64,000 bases of DNA from Gallaecimonas pentaromativorans (GTDB taxonomy: Bacteria; Pseudomonadota; Gammaproteobacteria; Enterobacterales; Gallaecimonadaceae): the NCBI RefSeq assembly GCF_003751625.1, contig NZ_RJUL01000002.1, positions 496,001 to 560,000 on the forward strand. Direction: 5' to 3'. Made by a program: the position numbers and the translations under genes. The notes under the pieces are model-generated. The model made no database searches, was not told the DNA's origin, and saw only the letters and a program-made list of their open reading frames with translations. Within the stretch, counting starts at the first letter, position 1. Each line of letters begins with the position of its first letter. Shown one piece after another: positions 9,305-19,016 of this stretch.

Positions 9305-10015
9305 TTAATCGACGATATCGGAAGGAATTTCACCGCGCATGCTGACCCAGACCCGCCCGGAGTCCAGCCCGTATTTGCGCACCACCGGCAGGGCCTCTTC
9401 AAACTTGTGCTGGCCTGCCAGCTCCTTGAGGGTGCTGTAGTATTTGCGCGCCAGCTCACGGGCCTTGGGGTTGGAGAAGTAGAACTTGCCCACCCGGCTG
9501 TAGAGGTTCTTAAAGCCGTTGAGGATCAGCACATAAATGGGGTTGCCGCTGGCACCTGACAGCGCGTGGTGCAGTTTGTAATCGTAGAGGGCGAACTCGA
9601 CCGGGTCGTCGCTGATGGTATCCGCTTCTTCTAAAATCTTTACGGCTTTGTCGGGCGCATGCTTGAGGGCGCTACGGATAAAAATGGCGCTGATGTTGGT
9701 GCGGGCGGACAACAGGTGATCCACCAGCTCCGGAAAGCGATCCTGGTCCAGGCGTGCCAGGGTTTCGAGGATATTGAGGCCACTGGTTTCCCAGAAATTG
9801 TTCACCCGGGTAGGCTTGCCGTGCTGGATGGTCAGCCAACCGTCACGGGCCAGGCGTTGCAACACTTCACGCAAGGTGGTGCGGGTAACCCCGATGAGTT
9901 CAGACAACTCGCGCTCCGCAGGCAGAATTGAGCCCTGAGGGAAACGGTTGTTCCAGATAGACTCAATGATGTATTCCTCAGCAAATCCTGCTGGGCTTTG
10001 CGCTTTTATAATCAT
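9305..10015 (-). CDS. fadR: Fatty acid metabolism regulator FadR
   Basis: 236 residues, close to E. coli FadR (239). It has a GntR-type winged helix ([22 protein letters not shown]) at the N-terminus and an all-helical acyl-CoA binding domain. It represses fatty acid degradation genes such as fadD and activates fab genes until long-chain acyl-CoA releases it from DNA. The ATG at 10015 gives the canonical start [15 protein letters not shown]; the open frame extends 76 codons further upstream without similarity. It diverges from nhaB, as in E. coli. I could not find a convincing FadR operator in the fadR-nhaB gap or upstream of fadD here. Confidence 0.97.
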   Translation of the reverse strand: MIIKAQSPAGFAEEYIIESIWNNRFPQGSILPAERELSELIGVTRTTLREVLQRLARDGWLTIQHGKPTRVNNFWETSGLNILETLARLDQDRFPELVDHLLSARTNISAIFIRSALKHAPDKAVKILEEADTISDDPVEFALYDYKLHHALSGASGNPIYVLILNGFKNLYSRVGKFYFSNPKARELARKYYSTLKELAGQHKFEEALPVVRKYGLDSGRVWVSMRGEIPSDIVD

Positions 10016-10202
10016 GCGGGTATCGCAGCCTGTTGTCGTTATTCGATATCGAAAGCCGATTCTAGCGGCGGCGCCCCAAAAAATAAACTTTTGGCTGAAT
10101 TTGCGACGCTTTGCGGTGAACCGCCACAGGTAGGAGTGCAAAGTGCGGCAACAGTCCTTAAGATAGCCAAAAAACAATACATTCCGCTTACAGGGAACTT
10201 GC

Positions 10203-11792
10203 ATGTCGTCAACCACAACACTGCCGCGGGCATTGGTGGCCAACTTTCTGGGTCACTCGCCTGACTGGTACAAGCTGGCTATCGTCTGCTTTTTGATAAT
10301 CAACCCCATTGTCTTCGCGATAAGCCCTTTTGGCGCCGGTTGGCTGCTGATCGTCGAGTTTATCTTCACCCTGGCCATGGCGTTGAAATGCTATCCGCTG
10401 CAACCCGGTGGCCTGCTGGCCATTGAAGCGGTGGTCATCGGCATGACCAGCCCGGCCCACGTCAAGGCCGAGCTGCTGGCCAACCTTGAGGTGCTGCTAC
10501 TGCTGATCTTCATGGTGGCCGGTATCCACTTCATGAAAGATTTGCTGCTGGCCATCTTTACCAAGTTGCTGCTGAAAGTCCGTTCAAAAATCATGTTGTC
10601 ACTGGCTTTCTCACTGGCAGCAGCGTTTTTGTCGGCCTTTTTGGACGCTCTGACCGTGGTGGCGGTGATCATCGCCGTGGCCACCGGCTTTTACGCCATC
10701 TACCACAAGGTGGCCTCAGGCCAAGACCCTCATAAAGACGACCACGACCATACCTCGGACGAGCACGTCAAAGAGCTAACCCGTGACGACCTCAACCGAT
10801 TCCGGGCCTTTTTACGCAACCTGATGATGCACGCCTCTGTGGGTACTGCCCTTGGCGGTGTTTGCACTATGGTCGGTGAGCCTCAGAACCTTATCATCGC
10901 CGAAAACGCCGGCTGGCAGTTTATCGAGTTCCTGCTGCGCATGGCCCCTGTGACCCTGCCGGTACTGATCTGCGGCCTGCTGACCTGCGCACTGGTCGAG
11001 AAATTCAGCTGGTTCGGTTACGGCGCTCAGTTGCCTGACAGCGTTCGCAGCGTGTTGCTGGATAACGCCAAAGCCCAGGATGCCAAGCGCACCCAGCGCG
11101 ATGTTGCCCGCCTCTATATTCAAGGCCTAGTGGCCGTTTGGCTGATCGTAGGCCTGGCCATGCATCTGGCAGCCGTCGGTTTGATTGGCCTTAGCGTCAT
11201 CATCCTCACCACCGCTGCCTGCGGCATCACCGAAGAGCACCAACTGGGCAAGGCCTTTGAAGAGTCCCTGCCCTTTACCGCGCTGCTGGCGGTGTTCTTT
11301 ACCGTGGTGGCGGTGATCATCGACCAGCAGCTGTTCAAACCGGTTATTCATTGGGTATTGGATTTCGAGGGCAACAGCCAACTGCTGATGTTCTACGTTG
11401 CCAACGGCCTGTTATCCATGGTCTCGGACAACGTCTTTGTGGGCACGGTGTACATCAACGAAGTGCATGCCGCGCTCAATAACGGCACCATCACCCGTGA
11501 CCAATTCGATCTGTTGGCCGTCGCCATCAACACCGGTACCAACCTGCCGTCGGTAGCCACACCCAATGGCCAAGCCGCCTTCCTGTTCCTACTGACCTCG
11601 GCGCTCGCCCCCTTGCTGCGCCTGTCTTATGGCCGCATGGTGTGGATGGCCCTGCCCTACACCATAGTGCTGACCATTGTCGGCATGATAACGGTGTACT
11701 GGTTCCTGCCGGACCTGACCCAGTGGCTCTACTCCCACGACCTGATACACCATCACCAGCCCGGCAGCTCACCGCTGCCATCTGGACACTGA
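10203..11792 (+). CDS. nhaB: Na+/H+ antiporter NhaB
   Basis: 529 residues with about 12 hydrophobic segments. The N-terminal [10 protein letters not shown] and the segment [22 protein letters not shown] are characteristic of NhaB, as is the [16 protein letters not shown] loop. It exports Na+ (2 Na+ per 3 H+ in the studied enzymes) across the inner membrane and contributes to pH and salt homeostasis. A His/Asp-rich cytoplasmic loop ([12 protein letters not shown]) sits near residues 178-189. It is slightly longer than E. coli NhaB (513). It ends with a strong terminator before dsbB. Confidence 0.96.
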   Translation: MSSTTTLPRALVANFLGHSPDWYKLAIVCFLIINPIVFAISPFGAGWLLIVEFIFTLAMALKCYPLQPGGLLAIEAVVIGMTSPAHVKAELLANLEVLLLLIFMVAGIHFMKDLLLAIFTKLLLKVRSKIMLSLAFSLAAAFLSAFLDALTVVAVIIAVATGFYAIYHKVASGQDPHKDDHDHTSDEHVKELTRDDLNRFRAFLRNLMMHASVGTALGGVCTMVGEPQNLIIAENAGWQFIEFLLRMAPVTLPVLICGLLTCALVEKFSWFGYGAQLPDSVRSVLLDNAKAQDAKRTQRDVARLYIQGLVAVWLIVGLAMHLAAVGLIGLSVIILTTAACGITEEHQLGKAFEESLPFTALLAVFFTVVAVIIDQQLFKPVIHWVLDFEGNSQLLMFYVANGLLSMVSDNVFVGTVYINEVHAALNNGTITRDQFDLLAVAINTGTNLPSVATPNGQAAFLFLLTSALAPLLRLSYGRMVWMALPYTIVLTIVGMITVYWFLPDLTQWLYSHDLIHHHQPGSSPLPSGH

Positions 11793-11798
11793 GCAAAG

Positions 11799-11825
11799 AA
11801 AAGCCGTGCCAAAGCACGGCTTTTT
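11799..11825 (+). terminator. nhaB terminator
   Basis: AAAGCCGTGC-CAAA-GCACGGCTTTTT, a ten-pair stem and a five-T tail, starting seven bases after the nhaB stop. Confidence 0.92.
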
Positions 11826-11868
11826 CTGTTAAATAGCCTTCCATTATCACAATGAAATTGAGTAGGTT

Positions 11869-12375
11869 ATGCTCGCCAAACTTGCCTCGCAACGTTCCTC
11901 CTGGCTATTGATGGCCGCCAGCGCCCTGCTCCTTGAAATGGTCGCGCTTTTCTTCCAATACGGTATGCGCCTTGAGCCCTGCGTGATGTGCGTGTACCAA
12001 CGAGTGGCGGTGCTTGGCCTCTTTGGTGCCGGCTTGCTGGGGGCCATTGCCCCGGGCAACCTGGTGGTGCGCTGGGCCGGTTTTTCGGCCTGGGTGGTCA
12101 GCGCCGCCTGGGGCCTGAAATTGGCCTACGAGCACGTCGACCTGCAGCTCGACCCTTCGCCTTTCAAGCAATGCGCCTTCAAACCCGACTTTCCCGACTG
12201 GTTCAAGGTTGACCAATGGCTGCCAGCCATGTTCGAAGCCCGTGGCGATTGCACCCAAACCGTGTGGCACTTCCTGGGCCTGTCCATGCCCCAGTGGATG
12301 ATGGTGATTTTTGCCCTGTTCCTGGTAGTCGCGGTGGTGGTTATCATCGGCCAGTTCTTCAAAAAAGCCCGCTGA
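11869..12375 (+). CDS. dsbB: Disulfide bond formation protein DsbB
   Basis: 168 residues with four membrane helices. The first periplasmic loop carries the redox pair Cys38/Cys41 (EPCVMC), and the second loop carries Cys102 and Cys128 (FKQCAF and RGDCTQ). It reoxidises periplasmic DsbA and passes electrons to quinones; the conserved quinone-site Arg follows the CVMC motif (VYQR). Position after nhaB is conserved with E. coli. It probably has its own promoter between the nhaB terminator and 11869. Confidence 0.96.
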   Translation: MLAKLASQRSSWLLMAASALLLEMVALFFQYGMRLEPCVMCVYQRVAVLGLFGAGLLGAIAPGNLVVRWAGFSAWVVSAAWGLKLAYEHVDLQLDPSPFKQCAFKPDFPDWFKVDQWLPAMFEARGDCTQTVWHFLGLSMPQWMMVIFALFLVVAVVVIIGQFFKKAR

Positions 12376-12390
12376 GTCATCACTCGCAAC

Positions 12391-12423
12391 AAAAAGCCCC
12401 GCCAATTGGCGGGGCTTTTTTTA
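12391..12423. terminator. Bidirectional terminator between dsbB and ycgN
   Basis: AAAAAGCCCCGCC-AATT-GGCGGGGCTTTTT, a 13-pair stem with T tracts on both strands. The ycgN stop codon overlaps its distal edge. Confidence 0.94.
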
Positions 12424-12873
12424 ATCAACATCTTCAAGGGGCCAGGTGACGATGAAATCGGCCGGGTCCAAGTCTAACCCCTCCGACACCGATTTGTGGC
12501 GCACCGACATGTCGGCGGCATGCATCTTGTGCTTCTTGCCGCCGTTCAGTAGCGGATGCCAACTCGGCAGGCCTCGGCCTTCCGAGAGGCGCCGATAAGC
12601 GCAACTGGGCGGCAGCCATTGAAAGTTGGCCAGGTTATCGGCACTTAGCTGCAGGCAGTCAGTTACCTTGGCAAAACGGTTGGCGTAGTCGCTGCAACCG
12701 CCGCTGCGAAGGTCCAGCAGCTCACAGGCCACCGCCGTGTGGTAAATCTCGTCGGTGTCTTCGTCCTGGAGTTTGTGCAGGCAGCACTTGCCGCAGCCGT
12801 CGCAAAGTCCTTCCCACTCGCTTTGGCTCATTTCCTTGAGCCCTTTGGTTTCCCAGTAGTGAACGCCGCTCAT
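12421..12873 (-). CDS. ycgN: UPF0260 cysteine-cluster protein YcgN
   Basis: 150 residues, matching the UPF0260/YcgN family. The N-terminus has the CDGCGKCCLHKLQDEDTDE block, a CxxCxxCC cluster suggestive of zinc or iron-sulfur binding, and further cysteines follow at GGCSDY, TDCLQL and PSCAYR. Function is unknown. It overlaps the transglycosylase gene by four bases (ATGA) and is the last gene of ycgL-transglycosylase-ycgN, which diverges from minCDE as in related genomes. Confidence 0.93.
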   Translation of the reverse strand: MSGVHYWETKGLKEMSQSEWEGLCDGCGKCCLHKLQDEDTDEIYHTAVACELLDLRSGGCSDYANRFAKVTDCLQLSADNLANFQWLPPSCAYRRLSEGRGLPSWHPLLNGGKKHKMHAADMSVRHKSVSEGLDLDPADFIVTWPLEDVD

Positions 12874-13856
12874 GGTGCCAGGGGCGGCCAGACGATGCGG
12901 TCTGCCAGCAGGCTGACCCCGGTGGCAAAGAAGTCTGAGCGGTTCCAGCGTTTGAGCACCTGGTAATTGTTGTACACCAGGTAAACCCGCCCTGAGGGGC
13001 CGTCCACGGCCTTGAGCTGGGCTTTCATGTCGGCCTTGGGCAGCGGACCACCATTAAAGCGGCGCACGCCGAGCTTGGCCCACTCGTCGAGGGATTTGAT
13101 CTCGTCCTTCATGGCCCAGTCAAAACCTTGGGGCACCTTGACCTGGCGGCCCCAGATCTGGTCGTTTTGCCAACCGGCTTTGGCTAGGTAATTGGCGATG
13201 GAGGCAAACACATCGGCGGTGTCATGCCAGATGTCCTTTTTGCCGTCACCGTCGCCATCGACCGCCAGCGCCAAAAAGGAGCTGGGCATGAACTGGGTCT
13301 GGCCCATGGCGCCGGCCCAGGAGCCTTTGAACTCGGCCAGGGGCACATGGCCTTGCTCGAGAATCTTAAGGGCCGCCATCAGTTCGTCTTTGAAAAAGGA
13401 CTCGCGGCGCCCTTCAAAGGCCATGGAGGTCAGGGCGGAGATCACCGGGAAGTTACCCTGCACCTTGCCAAAGCTCGACTCCTTGGCCCACAGCGCCACT
13501 ATGTACTGGGGTTTAACACCATACTGTGCGGCAATACGGTCCAGCTCTTCTTTGTGCTTTTGGTATTGGGCGCGGGCCTGCTTGACCTTCCACTCCGGCA
13601 CGGTGCGGTTGAGGTAGCCTTCAAGCGTGAGGCGGCTCTCGGGTTGGCTGCGGTCGGCGGCAATGGCCCTTTGCATCAGTTTGACGTCGGCAAAGGCGGC
13701 GTCCACCACCTCAGGCTTGATGCCCTGGGTCAGGGCTTCTGCTTTGAGCTTTTGCACATAGACGGCAAATTCCTGCTGGGTTTGCTCAGGCTCCGCCGCC
13801 TTGGCGCCAAAGGGCAGCATGGCCACCAGGGTCAACGCCAACAAGGTCTGTTTCAT
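12870..13856 (-). CDS. Lytic murein transglycosylase (MltB-like)
   Basis: 328 residues. A signal peptide of about 21 residues ends in AKAA, with no lipobox, so it should be a soluble periplasmic enzyme. The catalytic Glu is Glu126 in LWAKESSFG, and the GAMGQTQFMPSSFLALAVDGDGDGKKDIW block with Ca-binding-like Asp repeats is characteristic of the MltB family. It cleaves the MurNAc-GlcNAc bond in peptidoglycan to form 1,6-anhydromuropeptides. The gene overlaps ycgL and ycgN by four bases each, so expression of all three is coupled. Location beside the min genes fits a role in cell-wall remodelling, but that is inference. Confidence 0.93.
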   Translation of the reverse strand: MKQTLLALTLVAMLPFGAKAAEPEQTQQEFAVYVQKLKAEALTQGIKPEVVDAAFADVKLMQRAIAADRSQPESRLTLEGYLNRTVPEWKVKQARAQYQKHKEELDRIAAQYGVKPQYIVALWAKESSFGKVQGNFPVISALTSMAFEGRRESFFKDELMAALKILEQGHVPLAEFKGSWAGAMGQTQFMPSSFLALAVDGDGDGKKDIWHDTADVFASIANYLAKAGWQNDQIWGRQVKVPQGFDWAMKDEIKSLDEWAKLGVRRFNGGPLPKADMKAQLKAVDGPSGRVYLVYNNYQVLKRWNRSDFFATGVSLLADRIVWPPLAP

Positions 13857-14128
13857 GACGCCCCCAGGGAAGCCCGGTGGGCTTTTAACAAGTCTTCGGG
13901 GGGCGGCGGCAGTTGCAGGTAGTAGCCTTTTTCATCCAGCTGCGCCTGCATCTCGGCGCCGCTCAGGCGGGCTAGCTTACGGTCGGGCTTGAGCAGCAGC
14001 TGGGTTACAAATACCGGGGCACCGAACAGCTCCAGCAGCTCTTGCGGTACTTGGCTGAAATCCCCTTTACCCGGAATATAAAGGTAGGTGTCAGCTTTTT
14101 TTGCACTTTTGTATACAGCGCACAACAT
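13853..14128 (-). CDS. ycgL: YcgL domain protein
   Basis: 91 residues with the YcgL family pattern: an N-terminal CAVYKSAKKADTYLYI strand region and the hallmark GYYLQLPPPPEDLL near the C-terminus. Function is not established. It begins the three-gene minus-strand operon and is divergent from minC, with 82 bases between start codons. No good Shine-Dalgarno is visible before the ATG. Confidence 0.94.
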   Translation of the reverse strand: MLCAVYKSAKKADTYLYIPGKGDFSQVPQELLELFGAPVFVTQLLLKPDRKLARLSGAEMQAQLDEKGYYLQLPPPPEDLLKAHRASLGAS

Positions 14129-14210
14129 AAGAGGTCATCGTCTTGCCTGGCGTGGGCCCTCACTATACCATGGCCGCTATGGACCAAGCACCCGTGAGCC
14201 CGGACGCTGC

Positions 14211-14891
14211 ATGTCACTGTTGTTCAAAGGCACTTCATTTACGTTATCCGTACTGGCATTGACCGATGCCGATCTTGCTGACTTTGAAAATAAAGTCGCT
14301 GAAAAAGTGCAGCAAGCCCCCGGTTTTTTCCAAGCCGCTCCCCTGGTGGTGGATTTAGGTGCCTTGACCGAGGCGCCTAACTTGGCAAGGCTCAAAAGCG
14401 CCATTGCCAATCAGGGCATGGTGCCGGTGGGGCTGGTCAACTGCCCCGAAGCCCTCAAAGGCCTTGCCCGGGAAACCGGTTGGGCGGTGATGCAGCCGGG
14501 GCGCCAACCCACGGCGGCCAAAGCTGCCGCCCCCAAGGCCGAACCTCAGCAAGGGCCGGTTTACCTGGCAGCTCAGGTTCATCAGGGTCAGGTACGCTCG
14601 GGACAACAGCTTTATGCAAAAGACCGCGACCTTATCATCCTGGGTACGGTGGGCGCCGGCGCCGAAGTGATCGCTGACGGCTGTATCCATATTTACGGTA
14701 ACCTGCGTGGCAGAGCCATTGCCGGTGCCAACGGTGATACCCAAGCCCGGATCTTCTGTCATAAGCTGGAGGCAGAGCTGGTTTCGGTCGCTGGTACTTA
14801 CTGGTTAAGCGACGACCTGCAAGGAAGTCAGTGGCAAGCGCCCACGCAGGTCTGGCTAAAAGAAGAAAAACTGGCCCTGGGCCCATTGTAA
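14211..14891 (+). CDS. minC: Septum site-determining protein MinC
   Basis: 226 residues. The N-terminal domain (about 1-100) is the FtsZ-polymer inhibitor domain. After a Pro/Ala linker (about 103-120) comes the C-terminal beta-helix with its Gly repeats (VGAGAEVIADGCIHIYGNLRGRAIAG), which binds MinD. I place the start at 14211 (MSLLFKGTSF), the family N-terminus; an upstream reading from 14088 adds 41 unlike residues. The ribosome site is poor. It is the first gene of minCDE. Confidence 0.96.
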   Translation: MSLLFKGTSFTLSVLALTDADLADFENKVAEKVQQAPGFFQAAPLVVDLGALTEAPNLARLKSAIANQGMVPVGLVNCPEALKGLARETGWAVMQPGRQPTAAKAAAPKAEPQQGPVYLAAQVHQGQVRSGQQLYAKDRDLIILGTVGAGAEVIADGCIHIYGNLRGRAIAGANGDTQARIFCHKLEAELVSVAGTYWLSDDLQGSQWQAPTQVWLKEEKLALGPL

Positions 14892-14909
14892 GGAATTCAA
14901 GAGGACTTT

Positions 14910-15719
14910 ATGGCGCGCATTATCGTTGTGACGTCAGGCAAGGGAGGCGTCGGCAAAACCACCTCCAGTGCCGCGATCGGAACAGGCCTGGCTCTGGCAG
15001 GCAAAAAAACCGTTATTGTCGACTTTGACGTGGGGCTGCGTAACCTGGATTTGATCATGGGTTGCGAACGCCGGGTGGTGTATGACTTTGTCAATGTCAT
15101 CAATGGCGAAGCCAACCTCAACCAGGCCCTTATCAAGGACAAACGGGTGGATAAGTTGTCCATCCTGCCCGCCTCCCAGACCCGGGACAAGGAATCCTTG
15201 ACCAAGGAAGGGGTGGAGAAGGTTTTGGCTGATCTCGCCAAAGACTATGACTACATCATCTGTGACTCCCCGGCAGGCATTGAAACCGGCGCCATGATGG
15301 CCCTGTACTTTGCCGACGAAGCCATCGTCACCACCAATCCGGAAGTCTCCTCGGTGCGCGACTCTGACCGCATCCTGGGCATTCTGGCCTCTAAATCTCG
15401 CCGCGCCGAGCAAAACCAGGAACCCATCAAGGAGCACCTGCTGCTGACCCGTTATAACCCCAGCCGGGTGAACAACGGCGACATGCTCAGCGTCGAAGAC
15501 GTGCAGGAGATCCTCGCCATTCCGCTGCTGGGGGTTATTCCTGAGTCCCAGGCGGTGCTTCGCGCCTCCAATGCCGGCGAGCCGGTAAGCCTGGACAAGG
15601 AAAGCGATGCCGGTCAGGCCTACCTGGACACGGTGGCAAGGCTGCTGGGTGAAAGCATTCCCATGCGCTTTACTACCGAAGAGAAAAAAGGCCTGTTGAA
15701 ACGGATTTTCGGAGGGTAA
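14910..15719 (+). CDS. minD: Septum site-determining ATPase MinD
   Basis: 269 residues. The deviant Walker A motif SGKGGVGKTT spans residues 9-18. The C-terminal amphipathic helix (EEKKGLLKRIFGG) is the ATP-dependent membrane anchor. MinD recruits MinC to the membrane near the poles and is released by MinE, giving pole-to-pole oscillation. It follows minC by 18 bases. Confidence 0.98.
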   Translation: MARIIVVTSGKGGVGKTTSSAAIGTGLALAGKKTVIVDFDVGLRNLDLIMGCERRVVYDFVNVINGEANLNQALIKDKRVDKLSILPASQTRDKESLTKEGVEKVLADLAKDYDYIICDSPAGIETGAMMALYFADEAIVTTNPEVSSVRDSDRILGILASKSRRAEQNQEPIKEHLLLTRYNPSRVNNGDMLSVEDVQEILAIPLLGVIPESQAVLRASNAGEPVSLDKESDAGQAYLDTVARLLGESIPMRFTTEEKKGLLKRIFGG

Positions 15720-15722
15720 GGC

Positions 15723-15992
15723 ATGTCCTTTCTGGATTACTTTCGTGCCAATAAGAAAAAGACGGCGAACCTGGCCAAGGAACGCTTGCAGATCATCGTT
15801 GCTCACGAACGTCATCGCCGCAATGGTCCTGATTACCTGCAGGATCTGGAAAGGGACATCCTGGCGGTGATCATGAAATACGTGAACATCAACCCCGACC
15901 AGGTTTCGGTAGCCCTCGAGCACCGCGACGACGAGCTGTCGGTGCTGGAACTCAACATCACCCTGCCGGAAGACAATCCCCCGCTAAGGTAG
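15723..15992 (+). CDS. minE: Cell division topological specificity factor MinE
   Basis: 89 residues. The N-terminal anti-MinCD segment contains [20 protein letters not shown], and the C-terminal topological domain ends in [10 protein letters not shown]. It stimulates MinD ATPase activity and drives the oscillation. The gene follows minD by three bases, and a terminator follows immediately. Confidence 0.97.
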   Translation: MSFLDYFRANKKKTANLAKERLQIIVAHERHRRNGPDYLQDLERDILAVIMKYVNINPDQVSVALEHRDDELSVLELNITLPEDNPPLR

Positions 15993-15995
15993 ATG

Positions 15996-16022
15996 AAAAA
16001 AGGCGCCATCGGCGCCTTTTTT
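15996..16022. terminator. Bidirectional terminator between minE and rnd
   Basis: AAAAAAGGCGCC-ATC-GGCGCCTTTTTT. It ends minCDE and serves the convergent rnd gene, whose stop overlaps its edge. Confidence 0.92.
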
Positions 16023-17115
16023 ATTTCAAGCTGCCCAGCACCTCTTGGCGCCAGCCGCTTTGCAGCACCGGGATGCTGGCGCTCTCCCGCTCCTGTTCGC
16101 TAAGGCGGTAGTGGTAGCTGTACCAATCGTTAATCAGCTTTTTAGAGCCGATAAAGGCTTCTGGCAGGCCGGTTTTCTCGGCGGCCAGGGCCACTTTGTC
16201 CTTGATGGCGGCAAACTGCTCTTTGTAATCGGGCAGGTCAATCAGCCGCACTATGGGGGCTGGCCAGTCGCTTGAGGGCACATTCATGCCCTGCTCTACC
16301 AACCGCTGCAAGGCTTGGCCGTGGTGGCGCCATTCTTGAGGGGCCACCAGCGATTTTATCTCGTGAGCCCGCTCAGGCAGGCGCTTGGCGATGGCCCAGA
16401 GGTTTTCCTCGCGGATCACAAAATTAAGCGCCAAGTCGCGCCGTTTGGCTTCGCCCAGGCGCCAGCCCGCCAGTTCGCGCAGCACCGCCAGGTTCTGGGG
16501 CCCCAGTTGCCAGGCGTTTTTGATATCGATGTAGGCCAGTTCCGGGTTGGCGCCCCGGGCACGGCCCGATACCTGGCGCTCGCACTCTTCGGTGAGCCAG
16601 GCGCGGCGGCCAATGGCAATCAGAGCCGCATCCAGGCGCTGGTGCAGCTCTGGCAGGTAGAGCACGTCGTTGACGCAATAGGCGAGCTGGGCCTCAGTTA
16701 GCGGCCTTTTTAGCCAGTCGGTACGGGACTGGCCTTTGTCCAGGGTCACCCCAAATTCCTGCTCTACCAGGGCGGCGTAGCCAAGGGACATGCCTTTGTT
16801 ACAAAGCGTCGCCGCTACCTGAGTGTCAAAGAGCGGCAGCAAAGGGCTTGGCAGCACATCCAAATCTTCACCGCAGGCGTGTAGCACTTTGGTCTCGGCG
16901 CCAACCAAGCGCTGCCACAGCGGCTCGAGGTCAGCCACTGCCAGCGGGTCAATCAGGTAGATGTCCTGGCCGGTGGTGAGCTGCACCAGGGCCAGCTGGG
17001 GGTTATAGGTGCGGACCCGCATAAATTCGGTGTCCAGGCAAAGGGGTTGGCTTGGGTCCAACGCATTGAGGCAGGCGTTTAGGTCGGCCTGGCTGGCAAT
17101 CATCTGATAGTGCAA
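16021..17115 (-). CDS. rnd: Ribonuclease D
   Basis: 364 residues (E. coli 375). The DEDDy exonuclease domain shows Exo I as Asp28/Glu30 (LCLDTEF), Exo II around HACGEDLDVL and Exo III around the YCVNDVLYL segment with the final Asp and Tyr. One or two HRDC domains follow (about residues 205-290). The enzyme trims tRNA 3' ends and other small RNAs. It lies downstream of fadD with a terminator between, an order shared with E. coli. Confidence 0.96.
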   Translation of the reverse strand: MHYQMIASQADLNACLNALDPSQPLCLDTEFMRVRTYNPQLALVQLTTGQDIYLIDPLAVADLEPLWQRLVGAETKVLHACGEDLDVLPSPLLPLFDTQVAATLCNKGMSLGYAALVEQEFGVTLDKGQSRTDWLKRPLTEAQLAYCVNDVLYLPELHQRLDAALIAIGRRAWLTEECERQVSGRARGANPELAYIDIKNAWQLGPQNLAVLRELAGWRLGEAKRRDLALNFVIREENLWAIAKRLPERAHEIKSLVAPQEWRHHGQALQRLVEQGMNVPSSDWPAPIVRLIDLPDYKEQFAAIKDKVALAAEKTGLPEAFIGSKKLINDWYSYHYRLSEQERESASIPVLQSGWRQEVLGSLK

Positions 17116-17129
17116 AAGCGCTCCTTAAC

Positions 17130-17156
17130 AAAACGCCGGCAAGACGCCGGCGTTTT
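17130..17156 (-). terminator. fadD terminator
   Basis: GAAAACGCCGGC-GTCTT-GCCGGCGTTTT read on the minus strand, in the 64-bp gap between the fadD stop and the rnd start. Confidence 0.85.
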
Positions 17157-17179
17157 CTTCTTATTATCGAGGCCGTTAA

Positions 17180-18862
17180 TTAACTGGCCGCTTTGACTTC
17201 TTCGTCCCGCAACGCTCGGCGCAAAATCTTGCCAACGTTGGTCTTGGGAAGCTCGTCCCGGAACTCGACCTTTTTCGGGATTTTGTAGCCGGTTAGGTGC
17301 TTACGACAATGTTGGATAAGCTCGTCGGCGGTCACACTGTTGTCTTTGGTCACCACGAAGATCTTCACCACTTCGCCGGAGTGCTCGTCCGGCACGCCGA
17401 CGGCAGCCACTTCCAGCACCTTGGGATGCATGGCGACCACTTCTTCAATCTCGTTGGGGAAGACGTTGAAACCGGACACCAAAATCATGTCTTTTTTACG
17501 GTCAACGATACGGAAGAAACCCTGCTCATCCATGGTAGCAATATCGCCGGTGGCGAACCAGCCATCCTTGATGCTCTCGGCAGTCGCCTCAGGGCGATTC
17601 CAGTAACCGGCCATCACCTGCGGGCCCTTGACCCACATTTCGCCGGGTTTGCCCAGCTCTTCAACCAGTTCGCCGGTATCGGGTTCTTTGAGGACCACAT
17701 CAGTGCTGGGCGCCGGAACCCCGATGGTGCCGCTAAAGCCTGGCGTGGTGTAGAGGTTGACGCACACCAGCGGTGCACACTCGGTCAGGCCGTAGCCTTC
17801 GAGCATGGGGTGGCCGGTTATTTTCTGCCAGCGCTCAGCAACCGGGCGCTGCAGGGCCATACCGCCCCCCAGAGCCAGCTTGAGGCGGCTGAAATCCAGC
17901 TTGGCAAAATCGTCATTGTGCATCAGGGCGCTAAACAAGGTATTTACCGCAGTAATAGCGGTAAAGGGGTACTTACCCATTTCCTTGATGAAACCGGGGA
18001 TGTCACGGGGGTTGGTGATCAAGAGATTCCGGCCACCAAACTTCATAAACAGCAGGCAGTTCGCGGTGAGCGCAAAGATATGGTAGAGCGGTAGTGCGGT
18101 GATGATGAGTTCCTGGCCCGGCTTAAGCAAGGGCCCGAACATGGCTGTGGCCTGTTCGAGGTTGGCAATCATGTTGCGGTGGCTGAGCATCGCGCCTTTA
18201 GATACGCCGGTGGTGCCGCCGGTGTACTGCAAGAAGGCCAAGTCTTCACCGTCCACCTCGGGGCGATCATAACTTAGCTGCTTGCCCTCGGCCAGTACCG
18301 AACGAAAGCTAATGGCGCCCGGCAGCTCGTAGTGAGGCACCATCTTCTTGATGTATTTGACCACCAGGTTAACCAGGGTGCGCTTGGGCTGGCCCAGCAT
18401 ATCGCCAAGCTTGGTGAGAATAACGTGCTTGACCGGGGTATGAGCCACCACCTTTTGCAAGGTGTGGGCGAAGTTGGTGACGATAACAATGACTTCGGCG
18501 CCAGCGTCATTAAGCTGGTGCTCCAGCTCGCGGGGGGTGTAAAGCGGGTTGACGTTCACCACCACCATGCCGGCCCGTAGCACCCCAAAAAGGGCGATAG
18601 GGTATTGCAGAAGGTTGGGCATCATCAGCGCGACCCGGGCACCTTTTTCGAGTTTCAGTTCTTTTTGCAGGTAAGCGGCAAAATCACGGCTTTTCTCGTC
18701 CAGCTCCTTATAGGTGATCTCCTGGCCCATATTGACAAAGGCACTTTGGTCACCGTACTGCTGACAGGCATCTTCAAGGACGTTGAGCAGAGAGGGATAG
18801 TGGGCTGGATCAATCTCGGCGGGTACATCGGACGGGTAGCTTTTCAGCCAAATTTTTTCCAC
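17180..18862 (-). CDS. fadD: Long-chain-fatty-acid--CoA ligase FadD
   Basis: 560 residues (E. coli 561), aligned along almost its whole length. The ATP/AMP motif [14 protein letters not shown] and the linker motif [24 protein letters not shown]-type region are present. It activates long-chain fatty acids to acyl-CoA at the inner membrane, coupling uptake to beta-oxidation. I choose the GTG at 18862 ([10 protein letters not shown]) because a GGAAGGAG site lies eight bases upstream and the protein then begins like E. coli FadD (MKKVWLNRYP). The upstream ATG at 18886 lies before this ribosome site. Its product is the source of the ligand for FadR, encoded 8 kb away. Confidence 0.97.
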   Translation of the reverse strand: MEKIWLKSYPSDVPAEIDPAHYPSLLNVLEDACQQYGDQSAFVNMGQEITYKELDEKSRDFAAYLQKELKLEKGARVALMMPNLLQYPIALFGVLRAGMVVVNVNPLYTPRELEHQLNDAGAEVIVIVTNFAHTLQKVVAHTPVKHVILTKLGDMLGQPKRTLVNLVVKYIKKMVPHYELPGAISFRSVLAEGKQLSYDRPEVDGEDLAFLQYTGGTTGVSKGAMLSHRNMIANLEQATAMFGPLLKPGQELIITALPLYHIFALTANCLLFMKFGGRNLLITNPRDIPGFIKEMGKYPFTAITAVNTLFSALMHNDDFAKLDFSRLKLALGGGMALQRPVAERWQKITGHPMLEGYGLTECAPLVCVNLYTTPGFSGTIGVPAPSTDVVLKEPDTGELVEELGKPGEMWVKGPQVMAGYWNRPEATAESIKDGWFATGDIATMDEQGFFRIVDRKKDMILVSGFNVFPNEIEEVVAMHPKVLEVAAVGVPDEHSGEVVKIFVVTKDNSVTADELIQHCRKHLTGYKIPKKVEFRDELPKTNVGKILRRALRDEEVKAAS

Positions 18863-19016
18863 GAAGAATCTCCTTCCGGTTTCCATCCCGGTCTTTATCT
18901 ATTGTTTTTATTCTCAACAACCCGAAATCGGGCCAACTGAGTTTTTACTCGAATTTTTCCGGATCATCCCATAGTGCAAGGGGTTACTCAAGATGGCGAC
19001 ACAAACTTTAGCCAGT

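Noticed and set aside
10016-10202. FadR operator in the fadR-nhaB gap
   Set aside because: I looked for the AACTGGTC-type palindrome and found nothing convincing here or upstream of fadD (18863-19016).
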